DNA of 64,000 nt from Bacteroidota bacterium (GTDB taxonomy: Bacteria > Bacteroidota > Bacteroidia > AKYH767-A > OLB10), in NCBI GenBank assembly GCA_019136655.1, contig JAGVTU010000024.1, positions 67,553 through 131,552 on the forward strand. The letters run 5' to 3'. Within the stretch, counting starts at the first letter, position 1. Every line of letters begins with the position of its first letter. Shown in pieces: positions 43,507 to 53,230 of this stretch. Below the pieces are notes generated by a model. That model did not search any database. It was not told the origin of the DNA and was given only the letters and a program-made list of their open reading frames with translations. A program made the position numbers and the translations under genes.

Positions 43507-44631
43507 ATGAAGTACGCTCATAAATCTCCCGCCATTTTGTTACTGCAGGACGGAACCGTTTTCTATGGTAAGTCGGCAGGGAAAATAGGTACTGCCACCG
43601 GAGAAATTTGTTTCAACACCGGAATGACAGGTTATCAGGAAATTTTTACTGACCCCAGTTACAAATCACAGATAATGGTGATGACAGCAGTACATATTGG
43701 AAACTATGGTGTAAAAAACGCTGAATCTGAATCCTCATCCGTAAAAATTTCAGGACTGGTTTGCCGCAACTTCAGTGAACATTATTCACGAAAGCAAGCC
43801 AATCAAAGTTTACAGGACTATTTTATTGAAAATAACATGGTGGTAATTTCTGATGTTGACACCAGAGCAATTGTTCAGCATATACGCAACAAAGGAGCTA
43901 TGAACGCAATTATTTCTTCAGAAATTTCTGACATCGAATTATTGAAGCAACAGTTGAGTAAGGTTCCTTCTATGGAAGGTCTTGAATTATCAAGCAGTGT
44001 TTCCACCCAACAACCATATACTTTAGGCAATCCGGAAGCTGCATTGCGTGTTGCCGTAGTGGATTTAGGAGTGAAAGAAAATACCCTAAGATGTCTTGCC
44101 GACCGCAACTGTTATGTGAAGGTATTTCCTATTGCAACATCATTTGAAGAAATGGAAAAATTCAAACCGCAGGGTTATCTTATTTCCAATGGTCCTGGCG
44201 ACCCGGCAGTAATGCCTCAAACAGTTACGCTCATAAGCCAAATTCTTAATTCAGACAAAGCGCTGATGGGGATATGCCTCGGACATCAGATGCTTGCCGA
44301 AGCATGTGGAATTAAAACTTTTAAAATGTTTAATGGACACAGAGGTATCAACCATCCGGTAAAAAATCTCAATACCGGCCATGCTGAAGTTACATCGCAA
44401 AATCATGGTTTTGGTGTAGTGCCTGATGATGTTTACAAAAACTCAAAGGTAGAAGTTACACACGTTAATTTAAACGACAACAGTATTGAAGGTATTAAAG
44501 TTAAAGACAAGAGAGCCTTTTCAGTACAATATCATCCTGAGGCTGCTCCTGGCCCCAATGATGCCCGTTATCTGTTTGACGATTTTGTAAAATCAGTTCA
44601 GGAGGTAAAAGAACTGGTTGCTGTTGGGTGA
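43507..44631 (+). CDS. carA: Carbamoyl-phosphate synthase small subunit
   Basis: A 374-residue glutaminase subunit that supplies ammonia to CarB for arginine and pyrimidine synthesis. The N-terminal CPSase domain contains EICFNTGMTGYQEIFTDPSY; the C-terminal class I amidotransferase has nucleophile Cys257 (GICLGHQ) with His343 and Glu345 (QYHPEAAPGP). SNGPGDP forms the oxyanion region. carB is not adjacent: sprA converges from the other side 42 bp away. Complete and typical. Confidence 0.96.
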   Translation: MKYAHKSPAILLLQDGTVFYGKSAGKIGTATGEICFNTGMTGYQEIFTDPSYKSQIMVMTAVHIGNYGVKNAESESSSVKISGLVCRNFSEHYSRKQANQSLQDYFIENNMVVISDVDTRAIVQHIRNKGAMNAIISSEISDIELLKQQLSKVPSMEGLELSSSVSTQQPYTLGNPEAALRVAVVDLGVKENTLRCLADRNCYVKVFPIATSFEEMEKFKPQGYLISNGPGDPAVMPQTVTLISQILNSDKALMGICLGHQMLAEACGIKTFKMFNGHRGINHPVKNLNTGHAEVTSQNHGFGVVPDDVYKNSKVEVTHVNLNDNSIEGIKVKDKRAFSVQYHPEAAPGPNDARYLFDDFVKSVQEVKELVAVG

Positions 44632-44673
44632 CAACCACTCATCACTTCCGGAACAAATTATCTTAAGACTTTT

Positions 44674-47600
44674 CTATTGCGATAAGGTGAGACGGATAGT
44701 AATACCAAATGCAGTGTTGGAATTTGGATACGATGTGGACACCACAGGAGTGTTGATTGTCTTCTCGAAGAACAATCTTACATTCAATCGCTCATTAACT
44801 GTGTAATCCGAAGCCAACTTAATCGAAATAATCGTAAGGCCTGAAGTAGGCTGATTGGTACCCTCTACGAGTTTACGCAGTATGGTTGTGTTCTTTCTGA
44901 TAGAGAAATCAAGAGTTGTGTTCAAGTCGTTTGATGTACGCGACTGTACACTCTTAAACAATCCAAACGGAAACTTAAAGTTAGGCACTCGGTAACCTGC
45001 ACCAAATGTAAGTTCATTTCCTTTTACTTCTGTCACCTGAATTCCTGCTAATGTGAGAGAAATATTTCTGTCGCGTTTGTACTCAATACGTGTTGTAAAA
45101 TTACCACCTGACGAACGGCCACCTCTGTCAATCGCAGATTTGCTTCCTGATGATTTGTCGTTCTTATTCTTCCAGGTAATATCAATACCGATCAACGGAC
45201 TAAACTGTTCGCTCAGGCTCACCTGCCCTATTTGTCGTTTTGGAATGAAGTCATCATTGATGTCGCGCGCATTTCCTCCCGGCACATACGATACATCTGT
45301 TGTGAAACTATTCACATTGTATGTTGAGCGATAACCATGATTCAGGTTGATACTCTGAAACAGATTCTTGACAAAAGGCAGTCGTGATAAACCATCATAA
45401 CGAATTGTCCAGTTAGGCAATGGAATTTGGGGAAACAGGTCAAGTCCCATTTTTGATGGATTCTTCTTAGAGTATGCCGAAAGGAATGAAAGTATCACTA
45501 CTTCCTGCGAGGTACCACTGTATCCGTCACTGTATCCATCAGATCCCACGCCTGCTGAATTACCGTTCTTTTCACCAAGTCGTTGAGAGAATATACGCCT
45601 GTTTTCAGCAAACCGCTCGAAAATACTTGATGAATAATCTTTACGGTCATTCATAAACGAAGTACCCCACATCAGATAACTCATACTAAAATTACCTCCT
45701 TCTGTTCGCGCCAAAGACTCATAGTAGCTTCCATCAGCTCTCGGATTGCGGTACGCTCTGTAATTTTCTGTTGTATTCAGCGAGTAATTTCTGCTGAAAT
45801 TCACATCAATATTAAATCCGTTCAAGGGCTCTAATGTTGCTCTGCCGGTAATATTCTGCGTATAAGTAGCCATGAACTGACTGTTAAACGTAGAGTCTGT
45901 TGTCAGCCACCCGTTCTTTGCTGCTTTCTCACGTATATCCTGATTCTGACTTCCGAGTACAAAGGCAAATCCCGGAGCACTGGTTCCATCTCCCCAGTTT
46001 TGACCTAACCACTCACTCTGCCTGTTGAATCCGGGCATCAGCAATCCATTGGTCTCATTCCAGTTGAAAGAAATATTTTTCAAGCTGAACACAACCTTAG
46101 CTAATGCTTTTATTGCAGGATTTATTTCCTGTTCTTTCTTTTTCTCTGCCGGCTTGACAGGTTTGGTTTTTAAACTGTCTGAAGCAGCATCATTTACTTT
46201 CTTATCCTCCTTCTCTTCTTTCTTTTTTGGTGTCTTGGGAGCAGGTGGTGCAGTAAGTTTTTTATACAACTTCCACTTATTATACAGCGAAACAAAATTG
46301 AAACTGTTATTAACCTGAATTGAATTAGAGTTTTGAATGGTATTGCCAATTGCAGGATTAGTATAATATTTACCGGTATTCTGATTTACAATAAGTGGAG
46401 ATGCAGTCCAGTGATATGTGGTATTATATCGAGTGTTCACGCTAATCCAGTCTGTAATCGGGAATTTGTTCAATGGTAGATTATACGATAATGACATATT
46501 GTGCATGTAATCTGTATTTCTTCCAAGGTTGAAGAAATTTTTACGTACGGAATCTCGTTTTTCCGAAGTATTCAAAGCACCTTCAGGCTCATCAACCTTA
46601 CTTTGGTTATTGGCATTAAATTCAAACTTCAGCGCACGTGTAATATCCCAACTGGTGGCATACTGCCTGTTCATCATAAAGTTTTTGTCATATAATACCG
46701 GTATAGAGTTATCCGATACACCTGAGTTGAGCAAGGCATTAACATCACGTACTTTCAACTCGCCATAATGCCTGTTTACATCCCACCTGAAATTAAAAGT
46801 AGAAGGCATATAATTAAAGTTGAAATCCTTTACCGCACGCAGATATTTCGACTTTGATTTTAGACTCTTAAAAGGAGTAACCGGTTTTGGATTTGCATTA
46901 TAGTTGTATCCGATGGCTCCCAGATAGTCCTTCTGGATTTCGTATTCAGTATTGATATTTCTGCGATACACTTCCGTATATCCATAGGTGAAATTCAAAT
47001 TTTCAATATCATAAAAATGTGACTTCGAAGCGTTCTTTCCTGTCTTGTTCTTTTTAACGTTGGTAAAGTTCAGACTCTTTCTTCGCGTATAATCCTGAGA
47101 AAATTTCTTCCTTGAAATTTTTCTTTGCGAGTCATCAATATTGCTGATTGATCTGTTGAATTCAATATCAGGATCCAACGGATCGTATTGCGGATTGCTG
47201 AATACTTCACCATAGCCAAAATACATTGGCACGGTAAGCCCTGTACTTGTCGGGAAAAATCTGCCTAACTCCAGAGTCGTTGCCACATCATAGTTGGTAA
47301 CATCTTCCTTGCTTCTGTCGCCTACCTTGCTTTCCAGACTGCCAAAACCGTGTGTTGAGTGTCCTCCTGAAATAGATACATTACCAAGGTCAGCCAATTT
47401 TATTTGTGCACGTCCTACTGTTGCCCATCCACCCTTGTCATTAAATTCTGACATCCTGAATTCATTAAACCAAATCTCTGCGCACTTAGGTTGTCCATCA
47501 TCTGTTGGCCGAGGTGGAAAGGTTGGATTCTCACCACTTGGATTCCAGACTCCAAGCATCATCACTTTAACTTCGCTGAGTGTAGGATTTCCTTTTATGA

Positions 47601-50600
47601 AAATAACGTTGTTGCCGTCTAACTTTGAATACTCATCTGTCAAAGGTACCCCTGCATTATTACGCTCTAATTTTGCATCTGTAAGCTTAGTCAGATCAAT
47701 GTCAAAATCATTTTCCTTTGGCCATATCTGCTGAGGGTCGGTTGTATAAAATGGTGTTATCTTTAAAGGAATGCGATAATCGTAATAGTTATCGGTAAAG
47801 TCAGATCCCAATCGTACTACGGCATATAACTCACCATCGTTGGTAGGTGCTGCCGGAGGCAAAAACGACTCGGCATGAATTACCATTTTCACATGCTTGT
47901 AATTACGCATGTCCAGATTACTGTTCTTATAACATACTTTTAAATCGCCATCTGCAAGTGAGCAAACCTTCAGCGATAGTGACTGCTCATTCAACTGACG
48001 CTGGTTGGTTGAGGTAACATCTATCTCTCTTTCAAAATCCGGTGGCAGCACATAGTTAATTGGATCGCGATTGGAGTTTTCTTCCAGTGAAACTGCACCT
48101 AAATCGAATATTGCCGGTGGTGTAGTTATACCTGTCAGGTTATAGTCATACTTCCTCCACTCTCCTCTCAAAAATTCAAAGTTGGCAAGTCGCATTACCA
48201 CAGGGCTAGTAAATCCTTTGGCAAATACACGGATAAACTTCACCGATTTCAAATCTGATATCTGACCAAACTGTTGACGGTTTTGGTCGTTAACCGGAAT
48301 TTTTATGAGATACCAGGTAATTGTTTTTCCTGAACCATCAGGCAAATTAAGTGCAGGCACATTCTCCATCACATCTGCTACATAGTTTTGCCCAACGGTT
48401 AGTTGTGCGGGATCTATTTCAACTTTGTATTGGAAATAGTTTTCATCCACTTCCATACCGTTGATGCGGCTGCAATCTTCTGCATCAGGAGTTTGTGTAC
48501 TCGAAGGCACAAAGGTACCGCTGCCTGCCACAGGCGAATTGTTTTCAGTGCCGTTGAAGTTTTTATAACGCACAAGAATACCATCATTGTTGGTATAGGC
48601 ATCACCACGGAAATAACTGAAGTCGTCTGATGATGGGTCGTTATTCAGCGCATCCTTCACTGCCTGATTGGTAACATTTGCATTGATGAAATCCAGAAAA
48701 TTACTGGAGAAATGATTTTTTTCATCGTCATTACCCAAACCATCCAGTCCCACATCTTGTTGTGTACGTGTTGATTCATCACGGTCAAAAGCATACAATA
48801 CATTTTGTGCTACCGGTGTACGTCCCCATGCATTCTGTCTGTATGCTGCAGGAGTAGCTGTGGTTGGCAATCCATTTTCATAACTTTCAAAACCATCACG
48901 CAACACATCTTCCGACACATCACCCAGATTGAAATAAAGTGTTCCTGTATTGCCAAGACTTGTATCCGGTGCATCTCCGTTAAACGGATTCATCAGCCAG
49001 AACTGAATGTACTGTATGTTCGATTCTTCAAAGTTGCTGGTTTCTACCTTGCGCATGAAACCACCCCAGCGTGTTTGAGGATTTAACAATTTTCCGTTGG
49101 CATCAATACCTGACGAGAAACCAGGACGCGCAGAAGTTTCATAGTTATATGGCCCGCGCTCATCAGGATAAAAAGCAATATCAAATGTATTTACATATGG
49201 AATGATACCGTTGCTATACTGACGTTTTGGGAATAATTCTTTTTCGCTGATTTGCCTTACGTTGTGGTTACTTCTCTCTGCAGCCGACAACGATACCGTG
49301 CTGTTGCTTCTGTAAAATGCAGTAGGGTCCACATTGTACCATGCAATTTTTGCTCTGTTGTATCCATAGCCCAGTGTATCATGTGTGCTGGCTACATAAT
49401 CAAACTCAGGAAATAAAGTGGATTGAAAACGCGGAACTGATGCAATTGACCACTGACCCGCAATGTTCAGTGGAATGGTGCTCTGTGTTCCTTCAAAATT
49501 ATCAATGTATGCATTTCCTTTTTTACCAATTGCCTTACTGTGGCCGGGGATTAAGTAAGCAAACTCTCCGTTGAGAGAAACTGATGACATCTCCTTGGTA
49601 TTGATAAAAGGAATTTTGTCAATCATCTTAGTAATAAAGCGCGACTTGGTTCTATACGTTCCGTCAAAACCCAACATGGTGTTAGAAATTGGCTCGTCAC
49701 CAATGTTCACTTTTCGTGTGATGGGTCTTTCGTTGAGGTGAAGCACAGTTCCACCAATGGCAAAATCTTTACTTATCTTATAATCAAATCGTGAGCCCAT
49801 CAAAGTTTTAGACTGAACAGAAAACAGTGAATTACTCTCCAATGAAACTCTAATCGGTGTTGCTGAATTTAAAACAGAAGTGTTAATGATTTTTACACGA
49901 CCCAGATTATAATCCACCGTGTAGTCCTGGTTTTCTACCAACTCCGTTCCTCCTGCTGTTACTTTAACAGAGCCTTGCGGAATGTTCACAGCATTGAGAG
50001 ATATCTCCGAACCCGATGAACTTTGATACGAACCTTTCAGCTTAAACTTATTCTTTCCCTGTGCAAGAGCCACCGTCTTGGTAGAGTCGTACAACTCTTT
50101 AAACACATACTTGGATGCCGTGGCAGCACTCTGAAACTTCGACTCCAGATAACGACCAAACGGCTCCACCGAGGGCAGTATAATTCTTCCTGTCTGACTG
50201 TTCACGGTTATGCCTTCAACATAATCAAAAATACCATCGCCATAAGGAGTGGCATCACCTGAAGTGTTCAGGTTGTCGGCATTTAATACACGGATAAGAC
50301 TTTTGTTTGCAATGTTTGGTTCGTTGGGTTCGGCAAGCTGACGCACATAACTTCCTGCTGAATTGTCAAAATACAAAACATCCAGTCTGAATTTATCTTT
50401 TGAAATCTGAAATGCGTTCAGGTTATACACGTTTTTCATCATCAACTTCCATGAGGGAAGTGCTGTGTTGAAATTTCGTCCTCGAACAAGTTTTACAATC
50501 AGCGGCTTCGATGGGTCAATACCTGAAGTGGTAAGCTCTCCTACTCTGTAAACCTTTCCATTCATGGTGTATTCAAATGCTACTGCCAGTGCCTGATCGT

Positions 50601-52011
50601 TGCGCAGTTCTGAGTTGAGCGAAATAAATCCAAGCCTTTCGTTAAAGGTATATTCATTGCTGCTGAGTTTCTTTGCATTGGTAATTAACTCATAATCCTG
50701 CTGTGGCGAAAAATTATAAATGGATGCCAATGGGTCGAGTATGGCAGATGCATTCTGAAAATCGCGGATACCGCTGTAGGTGGTAGTAAGTTTCTGATAG
50801 AGGTTGTTCGAGAGTTCGTCTGACGGATATACCGATGTGCCCTGTCCCACAAAATTACTTGCATAGGCATTGTACTCTCCCAAATCCTGCATGGCCACGA
50901 GGTTCCGCGTCTGATCCTGCGAATTGAAATTCACCTGTGTTATCCACACTTCAATTTTGTTGATGGTGATGGGCGAAAGTATGGTGGGCAACTGACTTAC
51001 TGCCTGGTCGTAATGCTCGCGAAAATATTGTGAGATGAAAAAGTGGCGATTGGCTTCGTACTGATCACCCGGAATATCGAAGTTGGTAATTTGTCCTCCG
51101 CCCGGTGGCACATCAATGGTACTTGCCTGGCCTTTTTGCTGAGAGAAAATAGAAGTTACTCCCAATCGTCCAAACTGCAGTTGTGTTTTTATACCAAACA
51201 AACTTTGGCTTCCTTTTATCAGCGTTCCTGTGAGCGGAAGGGTAACGTTTCCTGCTTCTATTTTGCGGATAATTTCATCTTCATTGCCGGTATATTCCAG
51301 TTTCATCTGATTTTCGAAATCGAAACTTGCTTCGGTGTTGTAGTTCACACTCAGCTTCATCTTCTCACCGATGTTGCCAATCACGTTCATCTGAATTTTT
51401 TCGTTGAAATCAAATGAAGTGAGCCTGCGTTGCTTTTCAGGAATCTGTGGATTATCCGTACGGTTAATGTTCACACCAAAGGTCAGCTCTGCCGAACCCT
51501 GCGGACGAATGTCAATGGTATTGCCTCCGAATATGCGGTCGAAAGCTTCGCCAGCTACATAAATTTTTGGGATGAGAGGTTTGCGGGCAATCACATCTTC
51601 GCCACCGGCACGCTCTTTCCAGTACTGGCTGGTAGTTTTCTTAAACTGATCTTCTTTAAACTCTTCAAAAGTCATGTAGGAAGGATTGCGGAAAAACTCA
51701 TTTCCTACTTTTTCGTTGATGTCGTATTCTCTTGTTTCGGGATTATACTCTACAGAAGTGTTGATATTGGACGGTGTGGTTCCATACAGCGGACTATGCG
51801 GATATGGATTGGAATAAGGGTCGGTAAACCTGTCGTCAAAAGGATAAGGCAACGGAGTCACCGGACTGTCGGGAGGCATAGGTATGTTTATGGCTCCCTG
51901 TGGGTCGTTGAAATCTGAAACTGAAGCAGGACTGCTGCCACCATTCACATATAACAATGGAAAGGCAAACAAACCCAATGCTGAATATCTTAAAAACTTT
52001 AATCCTGGCAA
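44674..52011 (-). CDS. sprA: Cell-surface protein SprA, T9SS translocon / gliding motility
   Basis: A 2445-residue giant outer-membrane protein. SprA forms the beta-barrel pore through which type IX cargo leaves the cell, and it is required for gliding in flavobacteria. Features: an N-terminal hydrophobic signal (SALGLFAFPLLYVNG, about 10-24), a Pro-rich stretch (45-75), long alternating strands, and a C-terminal end AFGITIRLTLSQ. A Lys/Pro-rich charged insert lies at about 1915-1962. The start is unusual: no ATG is in frame near the signal, and TTG at 52011 is the best candidate. It converges with carA and runs away from ruvA. The two T9SS cargo genes in the window would depend on it. Confidence 0.95.
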   Translation of the reverse strand: MPGLKFLRYSALGLFAFPLLYVNGGSSPASVSDFNDPQGAINIPMPPDSPVTPLPYPFDDRFTDPYSNPYPHSPLYGTTPSNINTSVEYNPETREYDINEKVGNEFFRNPSYMTFEEFKEDQFKKTTSQYWKERAGGEDVIARKPLIPKIYVAGEAFDRIFGGNTIDIRPQGSAELTFGVNINRTDNPQIPEKQRRLTSFDFNEKIQMNVIGNIGEKMKLSVNYNTEASFDFENQMKLEYTGNEDEIIRKIEAGNVTLPLTGTLIKGSQSLFGIKTQLQFGRLGVTSIFSQQKGQASTIDVPPGGGQITNFDIPGDQYEANRHFFISQYFREHYDQAVSQLPTILSPITINKIEVWITQVNFNSQDQTRNLVAMQDLGEYNAYASNFVGQGTSVYPSDELSNNLYQKLTTTYSGIRDFQNASAILDPLASIYNFSPQQDYELITNAKKLSSNEYTFNERLGFISLNSELRNDQALAVAFEYTMNGKVYRVGELTTSGIDPSKPLIVKLVRGRNFNTALPSWKLMMKNVYNLNAFQISKDKFRLDVLYFDNSAGSYVRQLAEPNEPNIANKSLIRVLNADNLNTSGDATPYGDGIFDYVEGITVNSQTGRIILPSVEPFGRYLESKFQSAATASKYVFKELYDSTKTVALAQGKNKFKLKGSYQSSSGSEISLNAVNIPQGSVKVTAGGTELVENQDYTVDYNLGRVKIINTSVLNSATPIRVSLESNSLFSVQSKTLMGSRFDYKISKDFAIGGTVLHLNERPITRKVNIGDEPISNTMLGFDGTYRTKSRFITKMIDKIPFINTKEMSSVSLNGEFAYLIPGHSKAIGKKGNAYIDNFEGTQSTIPLNIAGQWSIASVPRFQSTLFPEFDYVASTHDTLGYGYNRAKIAWYNVDPTAFYRSNSTVSLSAAERSNHNVRQISEKELFPKRQYSNGIIPYVNTFDIAFYPDERGPYNYETSARPGFSSGIDANGKLLNPQTRWGGFMRKVETSNFEESNIQYIQFWLMNPFNGDAPDTSLGNTGTLYFNLGDVSEDVLRDGFESYENGLPTTATPAAYRQNAWGRTPVAQNVLYAFDRDESTRTQQDVGLDGLGNDDEKNHFSSNFLDFINANVTNQAVKDALNNDPSSDDFSYFRGDAYTNNDGILVRYKNFNGTENNSPVAGSGTFVPSSTQTPDAEDCSRINGMEVDENYFQYKVEIDPAQLTVGQNYVADVMENVPALNLPDGSGKTITWYLIKIPVNDQNRQQFGQISDLKSVKFIRVFAKGFTSPVVMRLANFEFLRGEWRKYDYNLTGITTPPAIFDLGAVSLEENSNRDPINYVLPPDFEREIDVTSTNQRQLNEQSLSLKVCSLADGDLKVCYKNSNLDMRNYKHVKMVIHAESFLPPAAPTNDGELYAVVRLGSDFTDNYYDYRIPLKITPFYTTDPQQIWPKENDFDIDLTKLTDAKLERNNAGVPLTDEYSKLDGNNVIFIKGNPTLSEVKVMMLGVWNPSGENPTFPPRPTDDGQPKCAEIWFNEFRMSEFNDKGGWATVGRAQIKLADLGNVSISGGHSTHGFGSLESKVGDRSKEDVTNYDVATTLELGRFFPTSTGLTVPMYFGYGEVFSNPQYDPLDPDIEFNRSISNIDDSQRKISRKKFSQDYTRRKSLNFTNVKKNKTGKNASKSHFYDIENLNFTYGYTEVYRRNINTEYEIQKDYLGAIGYNYNANPKPVTPFKSLKSKSKYLRAVKDFNFNYMPSTFNFRWDVNRHYGELKVRDVNALLNSGVSDNSIPVLYDKNFMMNRQYATSWDITRALKFEFNANNQSKVDEPEGALNTSEKRDSVRKNFFNLGRNTDYMHNMSLSYNLPLNKFPITDWISVNTRYNTTYHWTASPLIVNQNTGKYYTNPAIGNTIQNSNSIQVNNSFNFVSLYNKWKLYKKLTAPPAPKTPKKKEEKEDKKVNDAASDSLKTKPVKPAEKKKEQEINPAIKALAKVVFSLKNISFNWNETNGLLMPGFNRQSEWLGQNWGDGTSAPGFAFVLGSQNQDIREKAAKNGWLTTDSTFNSQFMATYTQNITGRATLEPLNGFNIDVNFSRNYSLNTTENYRAYRNPRADGSYYESLARTEGGNFSMSYLMWGTSFMNDRKDYSSSIFERFAENRRIFSQRLGEKNGNSAGVGSDGYSDGYSGTSQEVVILSFLSAYSKKNPSKMGLDLFPQIPLPNWTIRYDGLSRLPFVKNLFQSINLNHGYRSTYNVNSFTTDVSYVPGGNARDINDDFIPKRQIGQVSLSEQFSPLIGIDITWKNKNDKSSGSKSAIDRGGRSSGGNFTTRIEYKRDRNISLTLAGIQVTEVKGNELTFGAGYRVPNFKFPFGLFKSVQSRTSNDLNTTLDFSIRKNTTILRKLVEGTNQPTSGLTIISIKLASDYTVNERLNVRLFFEKTINTPVVSTSYPNSNTAFGITIRLTLSQ

Positions 52012-52158
52012 AATGATTCTCTTTTTAGGGAATTGTATCTCAAAAAATTTTCCGGCTAAAAATATAACTTTTAGTTAAACCAACCGTGGCCTTGGCAAGG
52101 TAGTTACAGACAATTTTTTGAGCATTCCTTTTGTTAAAAAAACAACGGTTTAAATGAG

Positions 52159-52743
52159 TTATAAATTTTTTAAAGCTGCTTTTATCAGTTCTTCCACGGT
52201 GAAAGTGTGACTGCTTTGATGAATTATTTTATGAAGTTCCTTCTCGGCAGCGTTGCGGTTGAAGCCCAATGCAAGCAATGCACTTAACGCCTCATCTTTG
52301 GCTGTATTGTATGATGAAGGAATTATTGCAGATGAAATTTCTGACTTTCCGAGTTTGTCTTTCAGGTCAATCACAATGCGCTGGGCTGTTTTGTCGCCAA
52401 TACCTTTAATGCGTTTGATGGCCGCCACCTGTCCTGTTGTTATTGACTGATGTAACTCCACAGCGGTCATAGACGACAGCATCATGCGTGCCGTACCCGG
52501 CCCCACACCCGATACAGAAATAAGATGCCTGAAGAGGGTACGCTCTTCTTCATCAGCAAACCCATAGAGCACGTGTGCATCTTCTTTAATGGCTAAGTGC
52601 GTAAACACTTTGGCGCGGGTTTCGTCCTTGAGGCGCGTGTAGGTTTGCAACGAAATGTTGAGCTGATAACCCACTCCACCAGCCTCCACCACAATGTAGG
52701 TTGCCGATTTAAAAGTTATGTTTCCTGAAATGTAATCGTACAT
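52159..52743 (-). CDS. ruvA: Holliday junction branch-migration protein RuvA
   Basis: A 194-residue protein that grips four-way DNA junctions and loads RuvB helicase. The N-terminal OB fold (YISGNITFKSATYIVVEAGG, VGYQLNIS), paired helix-hairpin-helix units (LISVSGVGPGTARMMLS and AIKRIKGIGDKTAQRIVIDL) and a C-terminal RuvB-binding domain (DEALSALLALGFNRNAAEKE) are all present. It lies 147 bp upstream of sprA on the same strand, with a perfect -7 element before it. Confidence 0.97.
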   Translation of the reverse strand: MYDYISGNITFKSATYIVVEAGGVGYQLNISLQTYTRLKDETRAKVFTHLAIKEDAHVLYGFADEEERTLFRHLISVSGVGPGTARMMLSSMTAVELHQSITTGQVAAIKRIKGIGDKTAQRIVIDLKDKLGKSEISSAIIPSSYNTAKDEALSALLALGFNRNAAEKELHKIIHQSSHTFTVEELIKAALKNL

Positions 52744-52763
52744 GAATATCCAAACTAGATGCG

Positions 52764-52771
52764 CAAAAATA
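52764..52771 (-). promoter_or_regulatory. -7 promoter element (TATTTTTG) for ruvA
   Basis: Exact TAnnTTTG followed by C on the minus strand, about 20 bases before the ruvA ATG. Confidence 0.55.
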
Positions 52772-53037
52772 GTGAATGAAAGCAGAGGAAAATATTATAC
52801 TGATTTAATCACGAAAGCCCTGCTGAGCTATTGCACATAACTCTCTGCCATAAATGGTGGAGTTATTCTTTTGGGGAGATGTTGCATTTCCTCCGCGCAC
52901 CCGTAGCCCTAAAGGGTGCAGACGCACATCAAATACGTTGTGTGTAGTCATCACTTCAAGGGTAGGGGGTGAGTATAGCAGTGTGTCTGTAACATATAAG
53001 TTAGGCTTTAAACTTTTGAATACGAAAATCAATCACC

Positions 53038-53193
53038 GGCCTTATAAAAACATCCGCCCGGAAAATACAAAGCGATTCGTAGCGGAAGCATGTGTAAGCA
53101 ATCCCGAGCAACGTTTCGTAGCATTACGAAACGTTGCGACATTCGATTGCGCAGAAGAATCGGTTTGAATTTTTAGGATGTTTTTATACAGCC
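53038..53193. repeat. Nested imperfect palindrome of about 156 bp
   Basis: Three nested inverted repeats share one centre. Outer arms: 53038-53055 and 53176-53193, 16 of 18 positions matching, including a perfect TATAAAAACATCC block. Middle arms: AAAATACAAAGCGATTC on the left (starting about 53062) and its near-complement at about 53156-53172 match at about 15 of 17. Inner arms: GCAACGTTTCGTA (53108-53120) and TACGAAACGTTGC (53125-53137), perfect over 13 bp around a GCAT loop. It could fold into one long hairpin. It resembles a miniature inverted-repeat or REP-type element; copy number cannot be judged here. Confidence 0.75.
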
Positions 53194-53230
53194 TTGAACT
53201 TTTGGTTCTTTTGGTTCAAGCCAAAAGAAC
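53193..53230. repeat. Two overlapping, mutually exclusive hairpins
   Basis: CTTGAAC (53193-53199) pairs with GTTCAAG (53214-53220). Alternatively GTTCTTTTGG (53205-53214) pairs perfectly with CCAAAAGAAC (53221-53230) around TTCAAG. The two share bases and cannot form together. They abut the outer arm of the large palindrome. Confidence 0.65.

Noticed and set aside
44632-44673. Terminator between carA and sprA
   Set aside because: No convincing hairpin with a T-run is present in the 42-base gap.
52805-53032. 75-codon minus-strand frame as a protein gene
   Set aside because: No family, no start context and located beside a palindromic element; kept only as a finding about the gap.
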